Assembly: GCA_018262795.1 (NCBI GenBank)
Contig: JADFDM010000002.1
Location: 186,001-250,000 of the forward strand
Length of the DNA stretch: 64,000 nucleotides
Reading direction: 5' to 3'
Origin: Sphingobacteriales bacterium
Lineage (GTDB): Bacteria; Bacteroidota; Bacteroidia; Chitinophagales; LD1
In this document: positions 32,430 through 41,814 of the stretch, one piece after another
Numbering within the stretch: the stretch's first letter is position 1
Layout of the letters: every line of letters starts with the position of its first letter
Program-made: the position numbers and the translations under genes
The notes under the pieces: generated by a model
What the model was told of the DNA's origin: nothing
What the model saw: the letters and a program-made list of their open reading frames with translations, nothing else
Databases searched by the model: none

Positions 32430-35400
32430 CTACTTCTCACTTACCTGGATAACTCCTCCTCCATTATACGAATGATATTCGCCATTATACATGGCATCGG
32501 CCATTACCGGCCCCATGACAAACGTGCCCTGAGAAACTGCTCTCACAGCGTAGTAATAGGTTTGCGAACTCTTCCCTAAATCTACAAACAGGTTGATACG
32601 GTCATCGCGCACATCCATTTGAGCAGGATAGCTTTCATTTTTAATCCAGTTCATACCCGGTATCTCTTTAGTTCGCGGATTCTCAATCTCGAAACCGGCA
32701 GGCAGCAAGTCAGTAATTACAATATTATCAATGGCATTACTGTAAGCATTTTCAAGAGTAAGGCCAATTATTATCAGGTCGTTTTGCTTAAAGCTATTCC
32801 CTGCTAATTGGCGACCATAACGATCGTAGAAACGTTTGCGAACACGGATATAACTATCTTCTTCTTTAAATGAACCGTCCCTCGAAATCCCTTCGGCTTG
32901 CCAGAAATAATACAGTTTACCACTTCCGGTGGTACTAATTTCTACGGTGGCTCCACCTAATTGCTTAGCGGTAAGTCGGAGGGTGCTTCCATCATTTTCT
33001 GCAATCTGCTTTCCATTCACTTTCACCACCACTTTCAGATTTGTTTTTGTGGCTTCACGAGCAATTTTACCCAAGGCGATAAAACTAAATGCCCGCTCTT
33101 GGGTACTGAGCCAAGTGCGCGATTTAATAGCCTGGCTCAAGTGTTTTGCCATAACCCCCACCTGTGAATTATCGGGATCTACCTCCAGAATGGCATTCAA
33201 TGCCACCGCTTCATCTCTTATATCACTGTAGAAACTCCCTCCTGTTTCGCGATTCGAAGATTCGCCTGTAAAAGAATTGGGGAGCAGCTCTTTGAATTTG
33301 CTCTTATCCCCGGCAATGGCAAACGCAGCACTCAGCAGATATTTACTATCCAGCGCGAGTAACTGCGAATTTCCCTTGTAATAGTTCATGTTACTAATTT
33401 GCGGTTTACCTGCCATCGCCAATACATACAGCGAATACGCCACTTCCTTAGGCGCTATCTTTTTTTGCTGAGTTCGATTATAGAAATAGCTAATGGTCTC
33501 TCTATTTTTTAAGCGATTAATCAGATAAGAATAGATGTTGTCCAAGAGGCTGTTATCCACCTCAAATCCTGCTTTACGCGCTTCTTGCAAAAAGTGAGCA
33601 GCATATACGGTAGTCCACCAGTTTTCTGAACTTTCATTATCCCAAAGTGTAATAGCTCCGTTGTATAGTTGGCGCATCTTTATTTTTCTGATTGCTTCCT
33701 GCACATGGTAAATAGCATTTGTCTTCGCTGTTTTATCCATGTTCATCAATTCGCTCAAATCGCCAAAGTAGAGTTGAGGAAATGCTGCGCTAATCGTTTG
33801 CTCGGTACATCCGTAGGGGTATTGCACTAACTTATATAACTGATCACCCAGTTCGAGCACCGGGTTTTTACTAATTATAAGTTGATAGTCCGCACTGGAG
33901 GGTATAAAGGAACTCATGCCAAAGTCTATCACTTTTGAACTGCCGGCTTGTATAGCACCCGCTTCTGTTTTCTTTTGGAGTGAAGCCGCAGGCCGGATCG
34001 TAATGTCTGTTTCATCCACAAACTTTTCATGGAGGCCGTTCACCTCCACCGTTACCTTTGCTTCGTCAATTTTCGGTTCTGCTACTAATCGAAACTGTAC
34101 TTTGGCTTCACTATTAGCATTTAAAGGAATTGTTTGCGAGTTACTTCCCAGCACTTTTAAAGGGCCATTTAGTTTTACGGTTACAATAGCAGAGGTATTA
34201 TTCTTAGTTGTGTTGCTCACTGTCACCGGCATCAACACAGTATCTTTTGGAGAAAGGAATCGAGGCAATGCGGTACTCACCACAATAGGATCGGCCACCG
34301 TCATTTTAAATTCGTTACTACCAAAAGAAGCATCTTTATAAGCCACCGCCATCAAGCGCAGTTGGCCACTGAATTGAGGAATGTCAAATTCAAAATCAGC
34401 CGTTCCATTCCCGCTGGCATCGGTAATACCACTCCAGTAGGAAACGAGCTTTACTCGCTTATTCTGCATCGGATTTACCCGCTTGCTCAAATCAAAACCA
34501 TCGCCACCGGTAGAAGAAATTTTACCTTTTAACTCCGGAAAAAGTAAGGGGTATAGGTCGAATGAATTCACCTCTAAAGCCCGCTTCCCATAAAAGAAAC
34601 CATAAGGGTCGGGAGTCTGGTAATTGGTTACCTGAAGAATTCCTTCATCTACGGCTGCTAAAGTGATTTTGCAATTTGGCGCAGCTTTTACTCGCACTCG
34701 CTGATGAGTTCGGCTGCGAACATTGTTTTCGGCAATAATCTCCACCGGAATTTTACGGCTTTTCTCTTCTACCGTAATAGATTTGAAACCATGTGCCACG
34801 GTAAGCGGCATATCGCTTTCTTCGTGTGGCTTAATTAGTGTAGCAGTGATATAAGCATTTGGCAAGTATTCGGATTGGATGTTCAGTTCTAAAGAGGCCG
34901 AACGATTATCCACCTTCACATATCGGTAATCTACCACTTTATCGGTTTCAATGCTTACCAGCATCTTGCCATTGAACGGAGTTTTGAAAAGCACATGCGC
35001 CTTTTCATTGGTATAGTAACCTTTCTTATCTACCTCAATATCAATATTCCCTTCGTTGTTCACTTCAAAGTTGCCGCCATAACTGCTACCCCAAGAGCCA
35101 TAGCTATAAAAACTTTGTTGCACGTAACTGTTTATGCCGGGAGCACCTACTCGTATTTCATATTCACCCGGTGTGCGAGGAATAAAATTGAACACCGTAT
35201 TATCTCCGCTTACCGATACTTCTTGATCTACGATGGTTTTATCCTCTTTCTTTGACTCGTAGCGGAAGTATTCATTGTAGCGCGAAAGATAGGTGTGGTA
35301 TTCGTGTTTAATGACCTGCACATGCGCTTTGGTACTGATAGGCTTTTCTTCTTTATTTAAGGCAATAATTGGGAACGTTACATTCTGATTGAGACGGCAG

Positions 35401-37847
35401 TAATAGTAGCCGCCAGAAGCTACACCATAAAAAACATCTTGTGTGTAAAGGTCAATTGAAGATTTGCGATTTACCGGACGGCCCGTTTCATCAAACACGG
35501 TGGTAAAGAAATCTATTTGCATCAGTCCGCGATTTTTGTAATCCGCAGGAGCCGTGTAATTCTCTTTAGCTTTTCCGTTTTCATCGGTAGTGCCTTCATT
35601 CACCACATTCTCATAGTAAGTGCTGCGATCCGCTAAGTTGAAATCGTAGTTCTTGTATTTTTCAGGATAGAAACTCTTTTCCTTAGTCTGCGTTTCTACC
35701 TCGTAGTTTCTGTTTGCCGCAGGTGGTCCAAAAAAGTTTACAGCATAGATAGAGAGCGTGGTGCTTTCCTCCGGTTTCAGCGACTTCTTATCCAAAGAAG
35801 TGGTCACCTTAATGCGATCGGGCATAAACTCTTCGACCAGAACGCTCTTACTGGCTATCAATATATCATTAGAGCTGTACACCTCAAAGGTATAGCTTCC
35901 CGTAACAGCCGAGGGCGACAACTCAATCTGTGTTTCAAGAGAGCCTTGATTGTTGAGCGCTTTTTTCAAAGTTTTTAATTCCTTCCCATTCGGGAGCAAC
36001 AATTTCATCTTTAGAGGAATTTCCCCCGGGCGATTCCATTTCCAGTCACGAGCAATCACACTAAAATTTATCTTCTCACCCGGGCGGTAAATATCTCTTT
36101 CAGAATAAACGAAGGCATCTATATTGGTAGAGTTGTTGCGCTTGCCGCCCACATCAAAGCGCGAAGTTTCCACTCGGGTGCCGCTAAAAGGTAGGTAGTT
36201 GAAATCGTTTCCGAGAGTAGCGGTAATCATAGCAGAGCGGAAACCTTTGTAGTCCTTCCTATTTAATGAAATTTTTGCCACTCCATCATTATCAGTCGTC
36301 CCTTTTCCAATCAACTGATTATTGAGTCCATACACCGAAACATTAACGCCTTTCATTGCCTCTGCTTTTTGAATAGAGTTGGCGAAGACATAAATACCAT
36401 TCTTGGCTTCTTTAGCAATCAGCCCTATATCGCTCAAGGAAATAAATCGTGAGTCGCTTAACCAATACTCATCCATAGAGCGAATCTTGATGTGATAGAT
36501 CCCTTTGAAATCTTTCAGTTTATCTTCAATATTAAATTTGAAAAGGCGATTGTTACCAGAGCGTGGAAGTGTTTTGGTGTCAATTTCCTTCTCATAAATT
36601 ACATCTCCCAATACCACATCATTGCGCGAATCATAATAATCATCTCCATCATCATAATAATACCCTTCATCATCATTGTCAGCATAACTCTCCTGCGGGT
36701 AATAGCCATTACTATTACTTGCCAATAAATTGTTTTCATAGATTTTTGAAATAATCACTTTCACCCGCTTCACCGAAGTAATATTTATTTCGATGTTCTT
36801 ATTTCCTTTTCCACTCAGATAAACTCCTTTTGTATTTACAAAGCTGATGGATGGTTCCAACTGACCGAAAGCGATTGGCGAACTAAAATCCTCTTTTAAA
36901 GTGCCGCCTATCTTTCCCTTTAACCCCTGCCGAATGGTTAGCGTATATGCCTTCGAAGCATCAAAATCTTCACTGGTAATCACCATTCCTTCAGCAGAAA
37001 CTTCAGTTTTAAATTTCACCTTAGGTTCAAAACTGATGTACCGATCCAACTGGTCGGCAGCAGGCGACTGACTCATATACACTTTTACGGACCCTTGCGT
37101 ACCGTCATGGTTCGCCTCCACATTCTGAACCAATACCGTAAAGGGAGAAGTAATAACGAGGCTGCTTTCCAAATCAGTAGGGGTAGCACTATTTCCACCT
37201 TCCGGTTTCAACCCTTTCTTTACCACTACATTTACTTTTAAGTCGCGGTCTTCCATTTTAATATTCATCAAGCTGAGTGAAATTTTTTGATCAGCCGCTG
37301 CGTTCTGAATATTAAAACTGCGTGCTACGCCATCTATTGAAACACTCAAAAGGCTTTTTATTTTAACGGGCGAAACTTTATAGTTGAAATACAGATCCAC
37401 TTGCGGGAATGCAGTACCAGCGTTTCCTTCTCCAACATTCCATGTAGCTAGAGCATTCTCTAATTTCAACGGAGCCGTATGAAATTTTGCTATTTCGCAT
37501 TTTCCTAAACTGTAATGTGGATGGTGTTGCAGTAATTTATCAGTAACAGTTACATTGAAATCTGTGGCGGGGGGCAATTCATTTTCGGGAGAGAAAACAA
37601 GTTCATTCGAATTTTGCCAGCGGAACCTTCCCGGAATAGACGGCTCAAAGCGAATGTATTCGGTAGTGTCCCACTCATCGAGAAGTGAGTCGGGAGCTAA
37701 ATTTTTATCAAAAGTAAAAGTGAGATTCCCCAAACTCGGCACTTCACCGATAGCGTTGGTGTCAGTAAGATTTACTTTATTCTTATTGTTACAGGCTGCA
37801 ACCAATAGAAGAATAAGCACAGGGCAGAGGCGGATAAAATGACGCAT
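32430..37847 (-). CDS. Giant alpha-2-macroglobulin-like lipoprotein
   Basis: An 1805-residue protein. The N-terminus MRHFIRLCPVLILLLVAA-C is a lipobox. Many macroglobulin (MG) beta domains follow, with a bait-like region and the A2M sequence SYWSGITDASGNGTADFEFDIPQ cut here only by its order in the chain. The thioester site YGCTEQ places Cys near residue 1347, so the internal Cys-Gln thioester is retained. The helical thioester domain and C-terminal receptor-like domain follow. Bacterial A2Ms trap attacking proteases in the envelope. The penicillin-binding protein PbpC, often paired with A2M in proteobacteria, is not adjacent. Confidence 0.93.
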   Translation of the reverse strand: MRHFIRLCPVLILLLVAACNNKNKVNLTDTNAIGEVPSLGNLTFTFDKNLAPDSLLDEWDTTEYIRFEPSIPGRFRWQNSNELVFSPENELPPATDFNVTVTDKLLQHHPHYSLGKCEIAKFHTAPLKLENALATWNVGEGNAGTAFPQVDLYFNYKVSPVKIKSLLSVSIDGVARSFNIQNAAADQKISLSLMNIKMEDRDLKVNVVVKKGLKPEGGNSATPTDLESSLVITSPFTVLVQNVEANHDGTQGSVKVYMSQSPAADQLDRYISFEPKVKFKTEVSAEGMVITSEDFDASKAYTLTIRQGLKGKIGGTLKEDFSSPIAFGQLEPSISFVNTKGVYLSGKGNKNIEINITSVKRVKVIISKIYENNLLASNSNGYYPQESYADNDDEGYYYDDGDDYYDSRNDVVLGDVIYEKEIDTKTLPRSGNNRLFKFNIEDKLKDFKGIYHIKIRSMDEYWLSDSRFISLSDIGLIAKEAKNGIYVFANSIQKAEAMKGVNVSVYGLNNQLIGKGTTDNDGVAKISLNRKDYKGFRSAMITATLGNDFNYLPFSGTRVETSRFDVGGKRNNSTNIDAFVYSERDIYRPGEKINFSVIARDWKWNRPGEIPLKMKLLLPNGKELKTLKKALNNQGSLETQIELSPSAVTGSYTFEVYSSNDILIASKSVLVEEFMPDRIKVTTSLDKKSLKPEESTTLSIYAVNFFGPPAANRNYEVETQTKEKSFYPEKYKNYDFNLADRSTYYENVVNEGTTDENGKAKENYTAPADYKNRGLMQIDFFTTVFDETGRPVNRKSSIDLYTQDVFYGVASGGYYYCRLNQNVTFPIIALNKEEKPISTKAHVQVIKHEYHTYLSRYNEYFRYESKKEDKTIVDQEVSVSGDNTVFNFIPRTPGEYEIRVGAPGINSYVQQSFYSYGSWGSSYGGNFEVNNEGNIDIEVDKKGYYTNEKAHVLFKTPFNGKMLVSIETDKVVDYRYVKVDNRSASLELNIQSEYLPNAYITATLIKPHEESDMPLTVAHGFKSITVEEKSRKIPVEIIAENNVRSRTHQRVRVKAAPNCKITLAAVDEGILQVTNYQTPDPYGFFYGKRALEVNSFDLYPLLFPELKGKISSTGGDGFDLSKRVNPMQNKRVKLVSYWSGITDASGNGTADFEFDIPQFSGQLRLMAVAYKDASFGSNEFKMTVADPIVVSTALPRFLSPKDTVLMPVTVSNTTKNNTSAIVTVKLNGPLKVLGSNSQTIPLNANSEAKVQFRLVAEPKIDEAKVTVEVNGLHEKFVDETDITIRPAASLQKKTEAGAIQAGSSKVIDFGMSSFIPSSADYQLIISKNPVLELGDQLYKLVQYPYGCTEQTISAAFPQLYFGDLSELMNMDKTAKTNAIYHVQEAIRKIKMRQLYNGAITLWDNESSENWWTTVYAAHFLQEARKAGFEVDNSLLDNIYSYLINRLKNRETISYFYNRTQQKKIAPKEVAYSLYVLAMAGKPQISNMNYYKGNSQLLALDSKYLLSAAFAIAGDKSKFKELLPNSFTGESSNRETGGSFYSDIRDEAVALNAILEVDPDNSQVGVMAKHLSQAIKSRTWLSTQERAFSFIALGKIAREATKTNLKVVVKVNGKQIAENDGSTLRLTAKQLGGATVEISTTGSGKLYYFWQAEGISRDGSFKEEDSYIRVRKRFYDRYGRQLAGNSFKQNDLIIIGLTLENAYSNAIDNIVITDLLPAGFEIENPRTKEIPGMNWIKNESYPAQMDVRDDRINLFVDLGKSSQTYYYAVRAVSQGTFVMGPVMADAMYNGEYHSYNGGGVIQVSEK

Positions 37848-37955
37848 GGTAGGAAGATGAAAAGGATTAGCAATGTATAGACTACGATAGCAATATATGA
37901 ATATTGCGCGGGTACAGAAAATAATTTTTGCGCTTAGTTTTTCAGCTCACTTTCA

Positions 37956-39314
37956 TCAGTGGTAATTTTTCTCCAAGTGATGATAGAAGGAGCGATTGCT
38001 CACTACCCTTGCTGCCAAGAATGAAATAACTCCTGCCATCATCAAGTAAAAAATAGCGGAGTGGCGGTCGGTCATTTCTAACACTAAAACGGAAGAGGTG
38101 AAAGGGGAGCGGGAAACCCCTGTTAGGAAACCTATCATGCTGACTAAAATAAGTACCTTAGAATCCATATCAATCGAAAATAACTCCTGTAAAGTATAAC
38201 CCAATGCCGCACCGGCCGAGAGGGAAGTTGAAAACACTCCGCCTGCAATTCCTGAAGCATAAGAAACAATCATTCCGGCTGCTCGCAGAGGAAACAGAAA
38301 CCAAGGCATTTCATTATGGTTATAAAAAAGTATCTCTCCCATAATGCCCCTTCCCGAACCGATGGCATTCGATTTTCCAAGGAAGATCAGAGTAGCCAAC
38401 AATAAGCCGCAGAAGATCACAAACAATGCTTTCTGCCGGAAGGTGGTGAAGCGAGTTTTTGCTTTAATCAACATCAGCATGACCTCAGCAGTTAAAGCTC
38501 CGCTGATGCTGGCAATAGTGCTGAAAATAATTACATAAGGAACCAGATGAAAATTAAAGGTTCCCACGTTCGGGTAACCCAGGTAAAGGTAAGGGCCTAA
38601 AATCATCTGAGCCGTGATTCCGGCAAACACCACCGCAAACAGCAGCGAAGATCGGAAGTATTTTATGTGGGTACTCGATAGTTCTTCAATCACAAATACA
38701 ATTCCTCCCAGCGGAGTATTGAAAGCTGCCGCCAGTCCGGCTGCCCCCCCGGCTATCAGCATTCGCTCCCGGCTGATACGCGGCCATTTTTTAGGCAGAA
38801 ATTTGTGTATGAGATAAAACACCGAAGCACTCAACTGAATGGTAGGCCCCTCGCGGCCAATCACGGCACCGCCAAAAGCTGCCGTGAGGCTACTGGTTAT
38901 TTTGACAATGAAAACACGAACGCCAAACAAAAAATTTAATTTTTTGTCATCCTTGATATTTTCAGGAGTAAGCGCTGCCATCAATTGTGGAATACCAGAA
39001 CCGGAAGCCGCTTTCGCAAAGCGATCTACCATAAACCAACCAATAAAGAGAAGTAGGGGCGATAACAGAAAAAACCACAAGGGGCTGTGATTAATGATTG
39101 AATCACTAATCCGTTCAATCGCATAAAAAACCTTAGAGTAAGTAACCGCTACCAGTGCCGAAACAACAGCTCCTATCCAAAAAGGAATTGAATGAAGGCT
39201 CGCAACGCGCCAGTTGTCAATAGGAATTTTGTCGGTTAACCGTATCCACCGTTCGTAGAGTTTTTTGGAAATTTTATTGAAATGATCTCGGAAAGATAAG
39301 AGCCAATCACGCAT
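37956..39314 (-). CDS. ClC-family chloride channel/transporter
   Basis: A 452-residue membrane protein with about ten or more helices. The selectivity motifs are SGSGIPQLMAAL, VIGREGPTIQLSASV, and FNTPLGGIVFVIEELS. The GxxxP-type late motif GFLTGVSRSPFTSSVLVLEMT is also present. No CBS domains follow. The ATG at 39314 is preferred to a frame from 39368. The Glu in GREGP is the gating glutamate, so either channel or exchanger is possible. Confidence 0.93.
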   Translation of the reverse strand: MRDWLLSFRDHFNKISKKLYERWIRLTDKIPIDNWRVASLHSIPFWIGAVVSALVAVTYSKVFYAIERISDSIINHSPLWFFLLSPLLLFIGWFMVDRFAKAASGSGIPQLMAALTPENIKDDKKLNFLFGVRVFIVKITSSLTAAFGGAVIGREGPTIQLSASVFYLIHKFLPKKWPRISRERMLIAGGAAGLAAAFNTPLGGIVFVIEELSSTHIKYFRSSLLFAVVFAGITAQMILGPYLYLGYPNVGTFNFHLVPYVIIFSTIASISGALTAEVMLMLIKAKTRFTTFRQKALFVIFCGLLLATLIFLGKSNAIGSGRGIMGEILFYNHNEMPWFLFPLRAAGMIVSYASGIAGGVFSTSLSAGAALGYTLQELFSIDMDSKVLILVSMIGFLTGVSRSPFTSSVLVLEMTDRHSAIFYLMMAGVISFLAARVVSNRSFYHHLEKNYH

Positions 39315-39514
39315 CGTGCAACACAAACAATTTTTTTTTGGGCAATGCACAAATAGAAGATTTTCCACTCAAAGCAGAAAGTTATTTTTATAAAAAAATT
39401 AATTTTTCTCTCTTATATCGAATATCTGCATTCTAAGAATTGATAGCTTTTCTTCGATTTTATTTTTTTCAATAAAGGTTCGCGCCTTGGTTTATTTTCG
39501 CGCAAATTTCTGAA

Positions 39515-40057
39515 ATGAACAACTGGTTGATTGCTTTCTTAATTCCTCTTTTGCTGACTTCTTGTATGGCTAACAAAAAGAGGGATGCCGATAAAATTGA
39601 TAAGCAGGAAAAGGCGATGGTGGAGGAGGCAAAGCAGGGTAAGGTGGACTCCGTAGCTATTGAAAAATTACTCGCTGCGTATGAAACATTTGCCGATAAA
39701 TACCCCGGTGACACCACGGCTGCCAACTTTCTATTTAAAGCAGCCGACTTTTATCGCTATATGGGTAAACCGCTCAAGAGTGTGGGTGTTTATGAGAAGA
39801 TTTACAACAACTACCCCAACTTTGAAAAACGGCCTTACGCTTTGTTTTTACAGGGATTTATTTTTGAAAATGAAATAAACAATAAGGACGCAGCCAAGAT
39901 CAAATACGAGGAGTTTCTAAAACAGTATCCCGACCATCCCATTGCAAAGGATGTAAAAATGACCTTGGAAAATTTGGGCAAAACACCCGAAGAGTTGATG
40001 GCAGAGTTTGAAGCGAATCAACTTCAAGATTCTTTAGAAACAGCTAAAGCGAAATAG
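39515..40057 (+). CDS. TPR-type lipoprotein (outer-membrane assembly or YbgF-like)
   Basis: A 180-residue protein with a signal peptide and lipobox (LLTS-C). After a charged segment, helical pairs of TPR type appear: AYETFADKYPGDTTAANFLFKAADFYRYMGK and SVGVYEKIYNNYPNFEKRPYALFLQGFIFE, DAAKIKYEEFLKQYPDHPIAKDV. The pattern resembles BamD/YbgF-like lipoproteins of Bacteroidota; which partner it serves is unknown. Its stop abuts that of folP on the other strand. Confidence 0.82.
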   Translation: MNNWLIAFLIPLLLTSCMANKKRDADKIDKQEKAMVEEAKQGKVDSVAIEKLLAAYETFADKYPGDTTAANFLFKAADFYRYMGKPLKSVGVYEKIYNNYPNFEKRPYALFLQGFIFENEINNKDAAKIKYEEFLKQYPDHPIAKDVKMTLENLGKTPEELMAEFEANQLQDSLETAKAK

Positions 40058-40882
40058 TTAGGGGAAAGTAGCCTGCACAATCTTCACCACTTCTACCGCT
40101 TCTTTTACATCGTGCACCCGCAACAGATTTACCCCATTCAATAAGGCAATAGTTTGAGCGGATGTAGTTCCATTAAGCGCTTTATCAGGGGTTACTCCCA
40201 GCACCATGCCTATCATTGACTTTCGCGAAAGCCCGGCCATCACAGGGAGATTAAATTCATGAAACAGGCGTAGGTTGCGCAGCAGCATGAAATTGTGCAC
40301 TACATTTTTCCCAAAACCAAAGCCGGGGTCTATGACAATATTCATAATTCCCGCCTTTCGGCAGGTAGCAATTCTCTCCGTAAAAAAATCCATAACCTCA
40401 TTCAGCACATTGAGATATTCAGGTTGAATTTGCATATCGGCAGGCATTCCCTTCATGTGCATAGCAATAAAAACCGCTCGGTGCTTTGCTACCGTTTCCA
40501 ACATCGCTTCATCTAATCTTCCGGCAGAAATATCATTCACAATGGTAGCTCCGGCCAAACAAGCCTCCTCTGCTACTTTTGCGCGAATGGTGTCAATGGA
40601 TAGCAGCGCCTCAGGAAAATGCTTTCGTATGGCGATGATTGCGGGCAGCACTCGCTTCAATTCATCTTCTTCGTTAATAAGTACCGCCCCCGGCCGCGAA
40701 CTCATCCCGCCAAGGTCCAACATCGAAGCCCCCTCTTCTAACATCCTTTCGGCCTGTTGTAATAAGGATGTTTCGTCATTGATTTTTCCGCCATCATAAA
40801 ACGAATCGGGACTTAAATTCATAATACCCATGACCACCGGTACCGAAATATCTATAAGTTGTCCTCCACAGTTAATTGTCAT
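40058..40882 (-). CDS. folP: Dihydropteroate synthase
   Basis: A 274-residue TIM-barrel enzyme that joins pABA to 6-hydroxymethyl-dihydropterin pyrophosphate in folate synthesis. Motifs: GIMNLSPDSFYDGG near the N-terminus, DLGGMSSRPGA (usually DIGGESTRPGA, here with Met), IVNDISAGRLD, DPGFGFGKN, GLSRKSMIG and LRVHDVKE at the end. The MSSRPGA variation is conservative around the catalytic Arg. Divergent from DUF1599 with a 60-bp gap. Confidence 0.95.
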   Translation of the reverse strand: MTINCGGQLIDISVPVVMGIMNLSPDSFYDGGKINDETSLLQQAERMLEEGASMLDLGGMSSRPGAVLINEEDELKRVLPAIIAIRKHFPEALLSIDTIRAKVAEEACLAGATIVNDISAGRLDEAMLETVAKHRAVFIAMHMKGMPADMQIQPEYLNVLNEVMDFFTERIATCRKAGIMNIVIDPGFGFGKNVVHNFMLLRNLRLFHEFNLPVMAGLSRKSMIGMVLGVTPDKALNGTTSAQTIALLNGVNLLRVHDVKEAVEVVKIVQATFP

Positions 40883-40942
40883 GTTGGTAATCTGTTTTAA
40901 TTGAACTATCGAAATTATGATACTTATCTATTTTTGAAACCA

Positions 40943-41491
40943 ATGGATAAAAATACACTCGAACAGTTTGATGAACAGATAGCTCGTTGCCGTGATATAT
41001 TCTGTAAAAAAACGCAGGACTATGGTACTTCATGGCGAGTGTTGCGCCCTAAGTCGCTCACCGACCAACTTTTCATAAAGGCACAGCGAATACAAACATT
41101 AGAAGAAAAGAAATCGCAGATGGTGGAGGATAGCATCGAAGGTGAATTTATCGGGCTGATTAACTACGCCATCATAGGCATTATTCAATTAGATCTGATG
41201 GAGGATAAGTGCTTAGAATTGGAGGCGAAGGAAGCGGTAGCACTATACGATCGGCAGGTGGCCGAAATTAAATCGTTGATGGCGGCTAAGAATCACGATT
41301 ATGGAGAGGCTTGGCGCGATATGCGTGTAAGTTCTTTCACTGATCTGATATTGATGAAGTTGTTGCGCATCAAACAGATTGAAGATAATGAAGGGAAAAC
41401 TATTATCAGTGAAGGTATTGATGCCGGGTATCGCGATATTGTGAACTACTCCATATTCGCATTGATAAAATTGAGTGAAGAGAAGAAATAG
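40943..41491 (+). CDS. DUF1599 domain protein
   Basis: A 182-residue soluble protein consisting of two copies of the DUF1599 unit. The first has RDIFCKKTQDYGTSWRVLRPKSLTDQLFIKAQRIQTLE, the second SLMAAKNHDYGEAWRDMRVSSFTDLILMKLLRIKQIE. The repeated D-Y-G-x-x-W element marks the internal duplication. Function is unknown. ATG at 40943 is chosen over TTG at 40901. In several Bacteroidota DUF1599 genes neighbour folP, as here (from memory). Confidence 0.88.
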   Translation: MDKNTLEQFDEQIARCRDIFCKKTQDYGTSWRVLRPKSLTDQLFIKAQRIQTLEEKKSQMVEDSIEGEFIGLINYAIIGIIQLDLMEDKCLELEAKEAVALYDRQVAEIKSLMAAKNHDYGEAWRDMRVSSFTDLILMKLLRIKQIEDNEGKTIISEGIDAGYRDIVNYSIFALIKLSEEKK

Positions 41492-41520
41492 CTTATGAGA
41501 AACATGAGCTAAGTAGTAGT

Positions 41521-41667
41521 GGAGAAGGAAAGCTATCGCTTCTTTCTCATAGTATAAAAATACTACCTACTAAGAATAAAGAGTATTCGGGTTTATGATA
41601 AATACAAAGAAAATTCATAGTGCCCTTTGTGTATCCACCTTTGTGATCCTTGTGGTGAAATCAGAAA
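41521..41667 (+). repeat. Direct repeat left of the egt cassette
   Basis: About 147 bp, matching 44199-44345 at roughly 85 percent by eye. Shared blocks include CTATCG, AAAAATACTACC, TAAGAGTATTC in one and AAAGAGTATTC in the other, and CTTTGTGTATCCACC followed by TTTGTGATCCTTGTGGTG. The remaining part of 41492-41814 holds no gene. I see no convincing promoter for egtB beyond an AT-rich stretch at 41710-41780. Confidence 0.8.
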
Positions 41668-41814
41668 TAAGAGTCAGAAAGAGGATTCCTTCTCAGCTAA
41701 ACTTTTAGGATGTTTTGTATATATGATGCAACTATCGCCATCTTTCTGAAATATTTAATTTAGCAGTCCACAGATGATTTAGCTATTAAGTCATAGACCT
41801 AAATTACAAGCACA

